From Nocardioides sp. (GTDB lineage: Bacteria > Actinomycetota > Actinomycetes > Propionibacteriales > Nocardioidaceae), in contig JAHEXO010000051.1 of NCBI GenBank assembly GCA_023252065.1, forward strand, positions 1 through 9,118: a stretch of 9,118 nt of DNA, written 5' to 3'. Position numbers and translations under genes: made by a program. A model generated the notes under the pieces. The model searched no databases and was not told the DNA's origin. It was given only the letters and a program-made list of their open reading frames with translations. Positions 1 to 5,941 of the stretch are shown here, in pieces (position 1 is the first letter of the stretch; each line of letters opens with the position of its first letter).

Positions 1-916
1 GGACGCGGAGCCCCTGGAGGAGGTCGGCGGTCTGGCCGGCCGCGACCGCGGTACGACGGACCAGGATCCGCAGGGTGTCCCATTCGGCGTGCCAGGCCCC
101 GTCGGCACGCTCGTCGACCCGATCGGCGGCGCACAGGTGAAGGGTCGCGCCGAGCTGGGGCGTCGTCAGCGCCGCGCGTCGTACCAGGACCGACAGCACC
201 GGGTTGGCCTTGTGAGGCATGGATGAGGACCCCCCACCCCGCCCCTCGCTGAGCTCCCCGATCTCGGGCCGGGACATCAGGAGCACGTCGCGAGCCACAT
301 GCCCGCAGGCATCGGTGGTGGCGACCAGGGCGTCACCGGCCCGGGTCACCGGACGCCGGTGCGTGTGCCAGGAAGGGGCGGCGGACAGGCCGAGCCGCTC
401 CGCAAGCCGGCCGCCGTCCGACGAGCTGCCCACCGGGCCCCCGCTCTGCACGGGGTAGGTGAGTGCGGCGAGGTCGGCCCGCGCTTCTTCGAGGCCCGCC
501 CGCCAGCTGCTGAGCTTGTCGCCGAACGTGATCGGCAGCGCCCACTGGGTGAGCGTGCGACCGGTCATCGACGTCTGGCCGTGCTCCTCGGACAACAGCG
601 CGAGTGCTGCCAGTGCCCTGCTCACGTGGTCATCGATCACCCTCACCGCGTCGCGGAGCAGCAGCACGAGTGCGGAGTCGACCACGTCCTGGCTGGTCAG
701 GCCCGTGTGGAGGTCGAGGTCGGGACGGGCGGCCCGCAGCGCTTCGACCAGCGGGATCACCGGGTTGCCGCCCTGCTCGGCGTCGAGGTGGACCTCGGGA
801 ACAGCGAGCTCCGCTCCGACCCAGGCGCCCTCGACGAGGACCATCGCCTCGAGGAACGCCCGGTCCGTGAACAGGTCTCCCGCGCGATGGTCGCCCGGCC
901 ACAGGAGGTCGCTCAT
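1..916 (-). CDS. pcaB: 3-carboxy-cis,cis-muconate cycloisomerase, C-terminus cut by window edge
   Basis: Cycloisomerase of the protocatechuate branch of the beta-ketoadipate pathway; it converts 3-carboxy-cis,cis-muconate, the PcaHG product, to 4-carboxymuconolactone in the cytoplasm. Reading the minus strand from ATG at 916 gives 305 uninterrupted codons that run off the left edge. The protein begins MSDLLWPGDHRAGDLFTD. It carries the aspartase/fumarase superfamily features TGLTSQDVVDSA (about residues 71-82), TGRTLTQWALP (118-128) and the signature GSSSMPHKANP (229-239), whose first serines lie in the mobile catalytic loop. Family members are about 450 residues, so roughly a third is missing. 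The start lies 4 bases after the pcaG stop, so it is almost certainly translated from the same transcript as pcaHG. No strong Shine-Dalgarno is visible, which suggests coupling. Family assignment is firm. Cycloisomerase rather than another superfamily member rests on the pcaHG context and the N-terminal resemblance. Confidence 0.93.
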   Translation of the reverse strand, partial: MSDLLWPGDHRAGDLFTDRAFLEAMVLVEGAWVGAELAVPEVHLDAEQGGNPVIPLVEALRAARPDLDLHTGLTSQDVVDSALVLLLRDAVRVIDDHVSRALAALALLSEEHGQTSMTGRTLTQWALPITFGDKLSSWRAGLEEARADLAALTYPVQSGGPVGSSSDGGRLAERLGLSAAPSWHTHRRPVTRAGDALVATTDACGHVARDVLLMSRPEIGELSEGRGGGSSSMPHKANPVLSVLVRRAALTTPQLGATLHLCAADRVDERADGAWHAEWDTLRILVRRTAVAAGQTADLLQGLRV

Positions 917-920
917 GAGG

Positions 921-1472
921 TCAGTGTCGCGGATGGGCGAGGAAGACGGTCTCGTCGTCCCCCTGGAGGCGGAGGTCGAACCGGTATCCGGTGTCGTCAC
1001 GTACGGCAACCAGGGTGGAGCGACGTATCGGGTCGACCGATGCCAGGAACGGGTCGGCGTCGGCAGCCGCGCCCGGCAGGTAGGCGCGCGTGAGGAGCCG
1101 ATCGAGGAGTCCGCGCGCGAAGACCGTGAGGCTGAAGAAGGGCGCGCGTCCGTTCATGGCGCCCGGGGTCAGGGTGGAGAACCAGTAGTGCCCCGCCCGG
1201 TCGGTCGCCGCCCTCCCCCAGCCGGTGAAGGTGAAGGCGTCGCGGTGCAGCGACCCCTCGGCCTGGACGACGTGCCCGTCCGGATCCGGCTGCCAGACCT
1301 CGACCAGCGCGTCGGGCACGGGCGAGCCGGCCCCGTCGAGCACGCGGCCGTGCAGCCGTACGGCGTGCGCGTGCCCGGCGGGGACCAGGACGTTGTCACC
1401 GTCGTAGGGCAGGGCGAAGCCGTAGAAGGGACCGATCGTCTGCCCCGGCGACGGGACGCCTTCGCTGCTCAT
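921..1472 (-). CDS. pcaG: Protocatechuate 3,4-dioxygenase, alpha subunit
   Basis: Alpha subunit of the non-haem Fe(III) intradiol dioxygenase that splits protocatechuate between its two hydroxyls. The protein is 183 residues, close to the usual ~200. It shows the N-terminal TIGPFY motif (12-17), the intradiol core RVLDGAGSPVPDALVEVWQPDPDG (43-66), GWGRAATDRAGHYWFSTLTPGA (84-105) and FFSLTVFARGLLDRLLTRAYLP (112-133). It lacks the HIH iron-ligand motif, as expected, because the beta subunit supplies the metal site. The ATG at 1472-1470 overlaps the pcaH TGA by 4 bases (ATGA). It is preceded by GAGGGGG on the minus strand (1483-1477), four bases upstream, which fixes the start. An open frame continues upstream through pcaH in another frame, but it does not resemble this family. 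pcaB follows after 4 bases. Confidence 0.96.
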   Translation of the reverse strand: MSSEGVPSPGQTIGPFYGFALPYDGDNVLVPAGHAHAVRLHGRVLDGAGSPVPDALVEVWQPDPDGHVVQAEGSLHRDAFTFTGWGRAATDRAGHYWFSTLTPGAMNGRAPFFSLTVFARGLLDRLLTRAYLPGAAADADPFLASVDPIRRSTLVAVRDDTGYRFDLRLQGDDETVFLAHPRH

Positions 1473-2251
1473 GCCACCCCCTCGGCGTCCTCGAAGACAG
1501 TGCGGTGGGGTCCGGTGAGCACGACGTCCCACCGGTATCCCGTCTGCGCCTCGGGCTCGGTGAGGTCGTGGTCGTAGGTCGCGACCAGGCGTTCGCGGGC
1601 CCGAGGGTCGCGGATCGACTGGTAGATCGGGTCGAGGGCGAAGAGCGGGTCTCCGGGGAAGTACATCTGGGTGATGAGTCGCTGGGTGAGCTCGGTCCCG
1701 AACAGGGAGAAGTGGATGTGTGCCGGCCGCCAGGCGTTGGTGTGGTTGCGCCAGGGGTAGGGGCCGGGCTTGACGGTCGTGAACGTGTAGCGCCCGTCCG
1801 CATCGGTGAGGCAGCGACCGGCGCCGGTGAAGTGCGGGTCGAGCGGCGCTCGGTGCTGGTCGCCCTCGTGGCGGTAGCGGCCGGCGGCGTTGGCCTGCCA
1901 GATCTCGACCAGCTGGTGCCGGACGGGTCGTCCGTCGCCGTCGAGCACCCGGCCGGAGACGACGATCCGCTCGCCGATCGGCTCCCCACCCCGCTGCACG
2001 GTCAGGTCGTGCTCGACGGTCGCGACGTCCCGCTCGCCGAACACCGGCGCCCACAGCTCCACCCCCTCGGGGTCCACCTGCCAGGGCTCCTTGGTCGGGT
2101 GCCGCAGGATGCTCGACCGGTAGGGCGGGTAGTCGAGCCGAGGTCCCGTCTCCTCGACGGCGAGCCCGTCGTACTGCTCGGCGAGCAGCGCCATCTCGGC
2201 GCTGATCTCCTGCTGGGTCGGCGCCGCGGAGGGTCCGGGAGTCGTCGTCAC
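1469..2251 (-). CDS. pcaH: Protocatechuate 3,4-dioxygenase, beta subunit
   Basis: Catalytic beta subunit that binds the Fe(III) of protocatechuate 3,4-dioxygenase and pairs with PcaG. With the GTG start at 2251 it has 260 residues, near the usual ~240. The N-terminal beta-subunit region (YPPYRSSILRHPTKEPW, 41-57) precedes the intradiol core (RVLDGDGRPVRHQLVEIWQANAAGRYRHEGD). The four known iron ligands are all visible: Tyr126 in GRYRH, Tyr165 in GPYPWRN, and His178 and His180 in RPAHIHFSL. By homology with the Pseudomonas enzyme, the active site is complete. The frame stays open a further 73 codons upstream, but that stretch overlaps the divergent regulator gene and looks unlike a PcaH N-terminus. 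GTG 2251 has no good Shine-Dalgarno; a TANNNT box ends 7 bases before it, so translation may be leaderless. First gene of the pcaHGB operon. Confidence 0.95.
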   Translation of the reverse strand: MTTTPGPSAAPTQQEISAEMALLAEQYDGLAVEETGPRLDYPPYRSSILRHPTKEPWQVDPEGVELWAPVFGERDVATVEHDLTVQRGGEPIGERIVVSGRVLDGDGRPVRHQLVEIWQANAAGRYRHEGDQHRAPLDPHFTGAGRCLTDADGRYTFTTVKPGPYPWRNHTNAWRPAHIHFSLFGTELTQRLITQMYFPGDPLFALDPIYQSIRDPRARERLVATYDHDLTEPEAQTGYRWDVVLTGPHRTVFEDAEGVA

Positions 2252-2329
2252 GGGGGAACCGTAGGACCACTCCAGGTCTCGCCCGCTCCGCGGGTTCCAC
2301 TGGACGGAAAACCCGGTGAGAATGGCGGC
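2252..2329. promoter_or_regulatory. Divergent control region between pcaH and the IclR regulator gene
   Basis: This 78-base gap separates the divergent pcaHGB and iclR-pobA units and must hold promoters for one or both. Seen directly: GGAACC at 2255-2260 and its reverse complement GGTTCC at 2293-2298. There is also an imperfect inverted repeat, GGGTTCC (2292-2298), 7-base spacer, GGAAAACCC (2306-2314), in which the second arm has two extra bases. IclR regulators commonly bind imperfect palindromes between divergent genes, so these are the best operator candidates. Which one is bound, and whether the regulator activates or represses, cannot be read from sequence. GGTGAG at 2315-2320 is a plausible ribosome binding site for the regulator gene. 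Confidence 0.5.
2258..2263 (-). promoter_or_regulatory. Candidate -10 box for leaderless pcaHGB transcription
   Basis: On the minus strand this reads TACGGT, which fits the loose actinobacterial TANNNT -10 pattern. Six bases (TCCCCC) separate it from the GTG codon of pcaH, so the predicted +1 is the G of GTG. This would explain the missing Shine-Dalgarno. No convincing -35 element lies 16-18 bases upstream, and a TANNNT match in 78 bases is weak evidence on its own. Confidence 0.3.
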
Positions 2330-3112
2330 GTGGCAGGGAACGTCTCGGAAGCGGGCACCAGCGTGACGAGCCGCGCGCTCGCGCTCGTGGCGGCGTTCGA
2401 CGAGGAACACCGCCGGCTCACGCTCAGCGAGCTCGCCGCTCGCGCGGGCCTCCCGATCGCGACGGCGCATCGCCTCACCGGCGAGCTGGTGGCCTGGGGG
2501 GCGCTCGACAGGTCACCCTCCGGCGACTACGTGATCGGGCGGCGGCTGTGGGACCTCGGGCTGCTGGCCCCGGTGCGGGCCGATCTGGTGGAGGTCGCCT
2601 CGCCGTACCTCCACGACCTGTACGTCGCGACCCTGGCCACCGTGCACCTCGCCGTTCGCGACGAGCGCGAGGTGCTCTACCTCCATCGGCTCCGTGGTCA
2701 CACCTCGGTCCCCATCGTCAGCACCGTCGGCTCCCGCCTGCCCCTGCACGCCACCGGGGTCGGGAAGGTGCTGCTGGCCCATGCCCCGGAGTCCGTGCAG
2801 GAGACCGTCCTGCGAGCGCCGCTCGCGCGCGTCACGACGTACACCATCACCCAGCCCGGGATCCTCAGGCGCCAGCTCGACACGGTGCTCCGCGACGACT
2901 ACGCGACGACGGTCGAGGAGATGAGCCTCGGCGCCTGCTCGGTCGCCGTGCCGGTCCGGAGGGAGAGCGAGGTGGTCGCCGCCATCGGCGTCGTGGTGCC
3001 CCGCCTGGCCCGCGACCGGCGGCGTCTGGTCGCTGCCCTCCAGGTGGCGTCGGCCGGCATCGGGCGGGCGCTCGGCTCGTCGACGACCCTCACCGGGAGC
3101 AGGCATGCCTGA
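2330..3112 (+). CDS. IclR-family transcriptional regulator of aromatic acid catabolism
   Basis: One-domain-each IclR regulator of 260 residues, the usual length (~250-280). The N-terminal winged helix-turn-helix is TSRALALVAAFDEEHRRLTLSELA followed by ARAGLPIATAHRLTGELV (about residues 12-53). The effector-binding domain follows, with typical blocks GSRLPLHATGVGKVLLAHAPE and EEMSLGACSVAVPVRRESEVVAAIGVVVP. The GTG start at 2330 is chosen because GGTGAG lies about 9 bases upstream and the homology begins just after it; GTG 2363 is a shorter alternative. The frame is open far upstream only because it is antisense to pcaHG. It overlaps pobA by 8 bases and is divergent from pcaH, so it most likely controls one or both in response to 4-hydroxybenzoate or protocatechuate. 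PcaR, PcaU and PobR are all IclR proteins of this kind; sequence alone does not decide which applies, so no symbol is given. Confidence 0.92.
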   Translation: MAGNVSEAGTSVTSRALALVAAFDEEHRRLTLSELAARAGLPIATAHRLTGELVAWGALDRSPSGDYVIGRRLWDLGLLAPVRADLVEVASPYLHDLYVATLATVHLAVRDEREVLYLHRLRGHTSVPIVSTVGSRLPLHATGVGKVLLAHAPESVQETVLRAPLARVTTYTITQPGILRRQLDTVLRDDYATTVEEMSLGACSVAVPVRRESEVVAAIGVVVPRLARDRRRLVAALQVASAGIGRALGSSTTLTGSRHA

Positions 3113-4289
3113 GCACACCACCGAGGTCGCGATCATCGGAGCCGGGCCCGCCGGCATGCTCCTCAGCCACCTCCTGGCGCTCGCGGGTGTGGCCTCGGTG
3201 GTGGTCGAGCGTCGTTCGGAGACGTACGTCGCCTCGCGCATCCGGGCCGGGATCCTCGAGCAGTCCAGCGTCGACGTCCTGAGGTCGGCCGGTCTGGGTG
3301 ACCGCGTGGCCACCGACGGCGACGAGCACCGCGGCATCCACCTGCAGTGGCCGGGCGTCCGGCACCACCTGGACTTCGTCGACCTGGTCGGCAGGTCGGT
3401 CACCGTCTACGGGCAGACCGAGCTGCAGAAGGACCTTGTCTCCGCCGCCCGGCAGCGGGGACAGGAGGTCCTCTACGAGATCTCCCGGACGGCCCTGCAC
3501 GACCTCGGCAGCCGGCGACCGTCGGTGACCTGGGTCGATGAGAGCAACCGGTCGCACGTGCTGCGAGCCGACGTCGTGGTCGGGTGTGACGGGTCGTTCG
3601 GACCCTCCCGCGAGGCGGTCCCCGCGAGCGCGCGCACCACCTGGGAGCGGACCTACCCCTACTCCTGGCTGGGCATCCTGGCCGACGTCGCACCGTCCAC
3701 CGACGAGCTGATCTACGCCTGGCACCCCGACGGCTTCGCGCTGCACTCGATGCGCTCGCCGTCCGTGTCGCGGTTCTACCTCCAGGTGCCCAACGGCACC
3801 GACGTCGACGCGTGGCCGGACGAGCTCGTCTGGGAGTCCCTCGCGACCAGACTGGGCCACGGCCAGGACGGGTGGCAGCTGACCACGGGTCCGATCACCG
3901 AGAAGTCCGTGCTCCCGATGCGGTCGTTCGTGCAGACCCCGATGCGGCACCAGCGGCTCTTCCTGGCCGGCGACGCCGCGCACATCGTTCCCCCTACCGG
4001 TGCCAAGGGACTGAACCTGGCCATCGCCGACGTCGCGCTGCTGGCACCTGCGCTCGAGCGACTCCTTCGCCAGGGGGACGACTCGCTCGCCGCCGCCTAC
4101 TCGGCGACCGCGCTACGCCGCGTCTGGCGCTGCACCCACTTCTCCTGGTGGATGACCACCATGCTCCACACGAGCCACGACCCGTTCGACGCCCAGCTCC
4201 AGCTCTCGCAGCTGGAGTGGGTCACCTCCAGCAGAGCCGGCGCCATTGGCCTGGCCGAGAACTACGCCGGCCTGCCTATCGAGCTGTGA
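3105..4289 (+). CDS. pobA: 4-hydroxybenzoate 3-monooxygenase
   Basis: FAD-dependent hydroxylase converting 4-hydroxybenzoate to protocatechuate with NAD(P)H and O2, directly feeding PcaHG. It has 394 residues, the same length as the Pseudomonas enzyme. Motifs: dinucleotide-binding GAGPAG (12-17); RIRAGILEQ (45-53), with Arg47 matching the substrate-linked Arg44; the DG motif VVGCDGSFGPSR; and LFLAGDAAHIVPPTGAKGLNLA, which binds FAD ribitol. Active-site residues known from the Pseudomonas structure are present: the tyrosine of ELIYAWHP (Tyr201), Ser and Arg of HSMRS (Ser212, Arg214), SRFY (Arg220, Tyr222), the proline of PPTG (Pro293) and the tyrosine of AENY (Tyr385). GGAG sits 5 bases before the ATG, inside the end of the regulator gene, and the two genes overlap by 8 bases. 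The helix thought to set coenzyme preference reads ERRSETY (35-41), against ERQTPDY in the NADPH-specific Pseudomonas enzyme. Confidence 0.97.
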   Translation: MPEHTTEVAIIGAGPAGMLLSHLLALAGVASVVVERRSETYVASRIRAGILEQSSVDVLRSAGLGDRVATDGDEHRGIHLQWPGVRHHLDFVDLVGRSVTVYGQTELQKDLVSAARQRGQEVLYEISRTALHDLGSRRPSVTWVDESNRSHVLRADVVVGCDGSFGPSREAVPASARTTWERTYPYSWLGILADVAPSTDELIYAWHPDGFALHSMRSPSVSRFYLQVPNGTDVDAWPDELVWESLATRLGHGQDGWQLTTGPITEKSVLPMRSFVQTPMRHQRLFLAGDAAHIVPPTGAKGLNLAIADVALLAPALERLLRQGDDSLAAAYSATALRRVWRCTHFSWWMTTMLHTSHDPFDAQLQLSQLEWVTSSRAGAIGLAENYAGLPIEL

Positions 4290-4307
4290 GCCCAGCGCCA
4301 GGCTCAC
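4286..4307 (+). terminator. Hairpin overlapping the pobA stop codon, possible terminator
   Basis: Perfect 7-base inverted repeat: GTGAGCC (4286-4292), an 8-base loop, then GGCTCAC (4301-4307). The left arm includes the pobA TGA. No U-tract follows, so it is not a canonical intrinsic terminator, although actinobacterial terminators often lack one. A promoter-like patch lies about 25 bases downstream, which fits a transcription-unit boundary here. Confidence 0.45.
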
Positions 4308-4332
4308 CGCGGGGAAATCGACGGCGCTGACG

Positions 4333-4338
4333 TAATAT
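4333..4338 (+). promoter_or_regulatory. Candidate -10 element upstream of the DUF427 gene
   Basis: TAATAT lies in the most AT-rich patch of the 76-base gap after pobA and is close to the consensus TATAAT. It is 27 bases before the ATG at 4366, giving a short leader if used. No good -35 box is present at 16-18 bases, and the DUF427 start has no clear Shine-Dalgarno. Confidence 0.35.
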
Positions 4339-4365
4339 TCCGCCCCGGCGCGACACCAACTCACC

Positions 4366-5181
4366 ATGACAGCAGTCGAGAGCACCTCCCCGGCGGTCGC
4401 CCCGGCCGGCTACCCGGCCATGATCGCGAAGGTCAACCAGGTGGAGCCGGTGCCACGGCGGATCCGCGGTTTCCTCGGCGGTGAGCTGGTCGTCGACACG
4501 GTCCGGGCGTCGTACGTCTGGGAGTGGTCGAACTACCCGCAGTACTACATCCCGGCTGAGGACGTGCGCGCCGGCGCGCTGGTGGACGAGGGGCACGTGC
4601 AGCAGACGCGCCGCGGCGCCGTGCGGATGCAGGGTCTGCAGGTGGGCGACGTCCGTCGCCCCCGGGCTGCTCGACTGGTCACCGACTCGCCCATCGAAGG
4701 GCTCAACGGCACCGTCCGCTTCGAGTGGACCGCACTCGACAGCTGGTTCGAGGAGGACGAGCAGGTGTTCGTGCACCCCCGGAACCCCTACGTCCGTGTG
4801 GACGCGCTGAGGTCCACCCGATCCGTACGCGTCGAGCTGGACGGCGTCGTGCTCGCCGAGTCGGCGTCACCGGTCATGGTCTTCGAGACCGGGCTGCCCA
4901 CTCGCTACTACCTGCCGCGCACCGAGGTGAGCTTCGAGCACCTGGTGCCGTCCACGACGGTGACCGAGTGCCCCTACAAGGGGACGACGACCGGTTACTG
5001 GTCGGTCGTGGCCGGCGGGAAGGTCCACCCCGACCTCGCGTGGACCTACGACTTCCCGACCCGCCAGCTGTCGCCGATCGCCGGCCTGATCTCGTTCTAC
5101 AACGAGAAGGTGGACATCGTCCTCGACGGAGTGCGCCTCGACCGCCCCACGACGCATTTCTTCGCGTCGGGGAGAGAGTAG
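4366..5181 (+). CDS. Two-domain DUF427 (NTP_transf_9) protein of unknown function
   Basis: A 271-residue soluble-looking protein without signal peptide or membrane segments. Its C-terminal half is a typical DUF427 domain (Pfam PF04248): RSVRVELDGVVLAES (152-166), PVMVFETGLPTRYYLPRTEV (169-188), the conserved CPYKGTTTGYWSV (202-214) and LAWTYDFPTRQLSPIAGLISFYNEKVDIVLDG (224-255). The N-terminal half is a diverged copy: RRIRGFLGGELVVDTVRASYVWEWSNYPQYYIPAEDV (31-67) lines up with 152-188, and VRFEWTALDSWFEEDEQVFV (117-136) with the end of the second domain. It lacks the CPYKGTT motif. Tandem DUF427 proteins occur in actinomycetes; no reaction is established to my knowledge. The ATG at 4366 is the first in frame, but no clear ribosome binding site precedes it. 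It lies between pobA and the sigma factor gene and may belong to neither unit. Confidence 0.85.
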   Translation: MTAVESTSPAVAPAGYPAMIAKVNQVEPVPRRIRGFLGGELVVDTVRASYVWEWSNYPQYYIPAEDVRAGALVDEGHVQQTRRGAVRMQGLQVGDVRRPRAARLVTDSPIEGLNGTVRFEWTALDSWFEEDEQVFVHPRNPYVRVDALRSTRSVRVELDGVVLAESASPVMVFETGLPTRYYLPRTEVSFEHLVPSTTVTECPYKGTTTGYWSVVAGGKVHPDLAWTYDFPTRQLSPIAGLISFYNEKVDIVLDGVRLDRPTTHFFASGRE

Positions 5182-5202
5182 GGTCCAGGTGCCTGGCGGA
5201 CC
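5182..5202 (+). promoter_or_regulatory. Palindrome between the DUF427 gene and the sigma factor gene
   Basis: Directly after the DUF427 stop codon comes CCAGG-TG-CCTGG (5185-5196), flanked by GGT on the left and cgGACC on the right. This extends the pairing to GGTCC/GGACC with a 2-base bulge. It could be an operator for control of the sigma/anti-sigma unit, or a hairpin that weakens read-through. No U-tract follows, and no known consensus is recognised. Confidence 0.35.
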
Positions 5203-5241
5203 GAGGATGCCTCTCGAACGCCTCGCGTCGGTGGACCTCCT

Positions 5242-5251
5242 GGAAAGAGGG
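5242..5251 (+). promoter_or_regulatory. Ribosome binding site that decides the sigma factor start
   Basis: GGAAAGAGGG ends 6 bases before GTG 5258. It is the only good Shine-Dalgarno near the in-frame start candidates GTG 5189, ATG 5207, GTG 5252 and GTG 5258, and it lies too close to 5252 to serve that codon. Confidence 0.55.
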
Positions 5252-5257
5252 GTGGCA

Positions 5258-5941
5258 GTGCCCGTCGAGGTTGCTCCCGGAGCGGACGCCGTACCCGGCG
5301 CTGTTGTTCAGGGTCTCGACGCGGCCTCTCAGGAGTGGGTGGCAGGGCTGCAGTCCTCGGGCCCCGGCCACGAGGACTGCGTGTCGGCGCTGCACGGAGT
5401 CCTGCTGCGCGTGGCCCGGCACGAGGTGGCTCGTCGGGCGGGCGCGCTCCGGTTGCGGGGGCCCGAGCTCGAGGACGTCGCCCAGCAGGCGACCGACGAC
5501 GCGCTGATGTCGATCCGAGCCAAGGTCGCCGCCTTCCGCGGGGAGAGCCGGTTCACCACGTGGGCCTATCGCTTCGTCATGTTCGAGGTCTCGACGAAGA
5601 TGGGCCGCCACTTCTGGCGCGAGCGCAGGGCGTCCATGGACGACGACGGGTGGGACCGCCTTCCGGAATCCTGGTCGAGCGGGCCGGATGCGCAGAGCCT
5701 GCACCGCGAGCTGTTCGCGGCGCTGCGCCGTGCCATCGACGAAGACCTGACTGCGTTGCAACGACGGGTCTTCGTCGCGATCGCCCTCAACGAGGTTCCG
5801 ATGGACGCGTTCGCCCGCGAGCTCGGCGCCAACCGCAACGCCGTCTACAAGACATTGTTCGATGCTCGTCGCAAGCTCCGGGCGAGCCTGGTCGCGGCCG
5901 GCTACCAGCCGCCGTACGTCAGCTCAGGGGTGACGCTGTGA
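5258..5941 (+). CDS. ECF-type RNA polymerase sigma factor
   Basis: Sigma-70 family factor with regions 2 and 4 only, 227 residues with the start chosen. Region 2 spans about residues 40-125, with LEDVAQQATDDALMSIRAKV and FRGESRFTTWAYRFVMFEV (-10 recognition and core binding). Region 4 spans about 160-212, with LTALQRRVFVAIALNEVPMDAFARELGANRNAVYKTLFDARRKLRASL, a helix-turn-helix for -35 recognition. GTG 5258 is preferred because of the GGAAAGAGGG site upstream; GTG 5189 would add 23 residues that look non-conserved. The TGA overlaps the GTG of the next gene by 4 bases. That gene encodes a zinc anti-sigma factor, so activity is presumably held back by its partner until a signal, often redox or metal stress in this class, releases it. 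The target regulon is unknown; autoregulation is common, but I could not find a clear GGAAC/CGTC promoter in front of it. Confidence 0.92.
   Translation: MPVEVAPGADAVPGAVVQGLDAASQEWVAGLQSSGPGHEDCVSALHGVLLRVARHEVARRAGALRLRGPELEDVAQQATDDALMSIRAKVAAFRGESRFTTWAYRFVMFEVSTKMGRHFWRERRASMDDDGWDRLPESWSSGPDAQSLHRELFAALRRAIDEDLTALQRRVFVAIALNEVPMDAFARELGANRNAVYKTLFDARRKLRASLVAAGYQPPYVSSGVTL

Noticed and set aside
459..1577. Long plus-strand open frame (372 codons) and the companion frame 299-1093
   Set aside because: Both lie antisense to pcaB and pcaG, whose minus-strand proteins show full family motifs. The plus-strand translations are low-complexity and rich in Arg, Ser and Gly, as expected of GC-rich shadows.
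1473..2300. Upstream extension of the pcaG frame
   Set aside because: It covers pcaH in another frame. The TIGPFY N-terminus right after ATG 1472, with GAGGGGG upstream, fixes the start.
1505..2329. Upstream extension of the IclR frame
   Set aside because: It is antisense to pcaHG and has no family resemblance; homology begins just after GTG 2330, which has a ribosome binding site.
5151..5168. GACGC / GCGTC inverted repeat as a terminator near the end of the DUF427 gene
   Set aside because: Only a 5-base stem, inside coding sequence and without a U-tract.
5189..5257. GTG 5189 as the start of the sigma factor gene
   Set aside because: No ribosome binding site and no conserved residues in the added stretch; GTG 5258 has GGAAAGAGGG at proper spacing. 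Not fully excluded.
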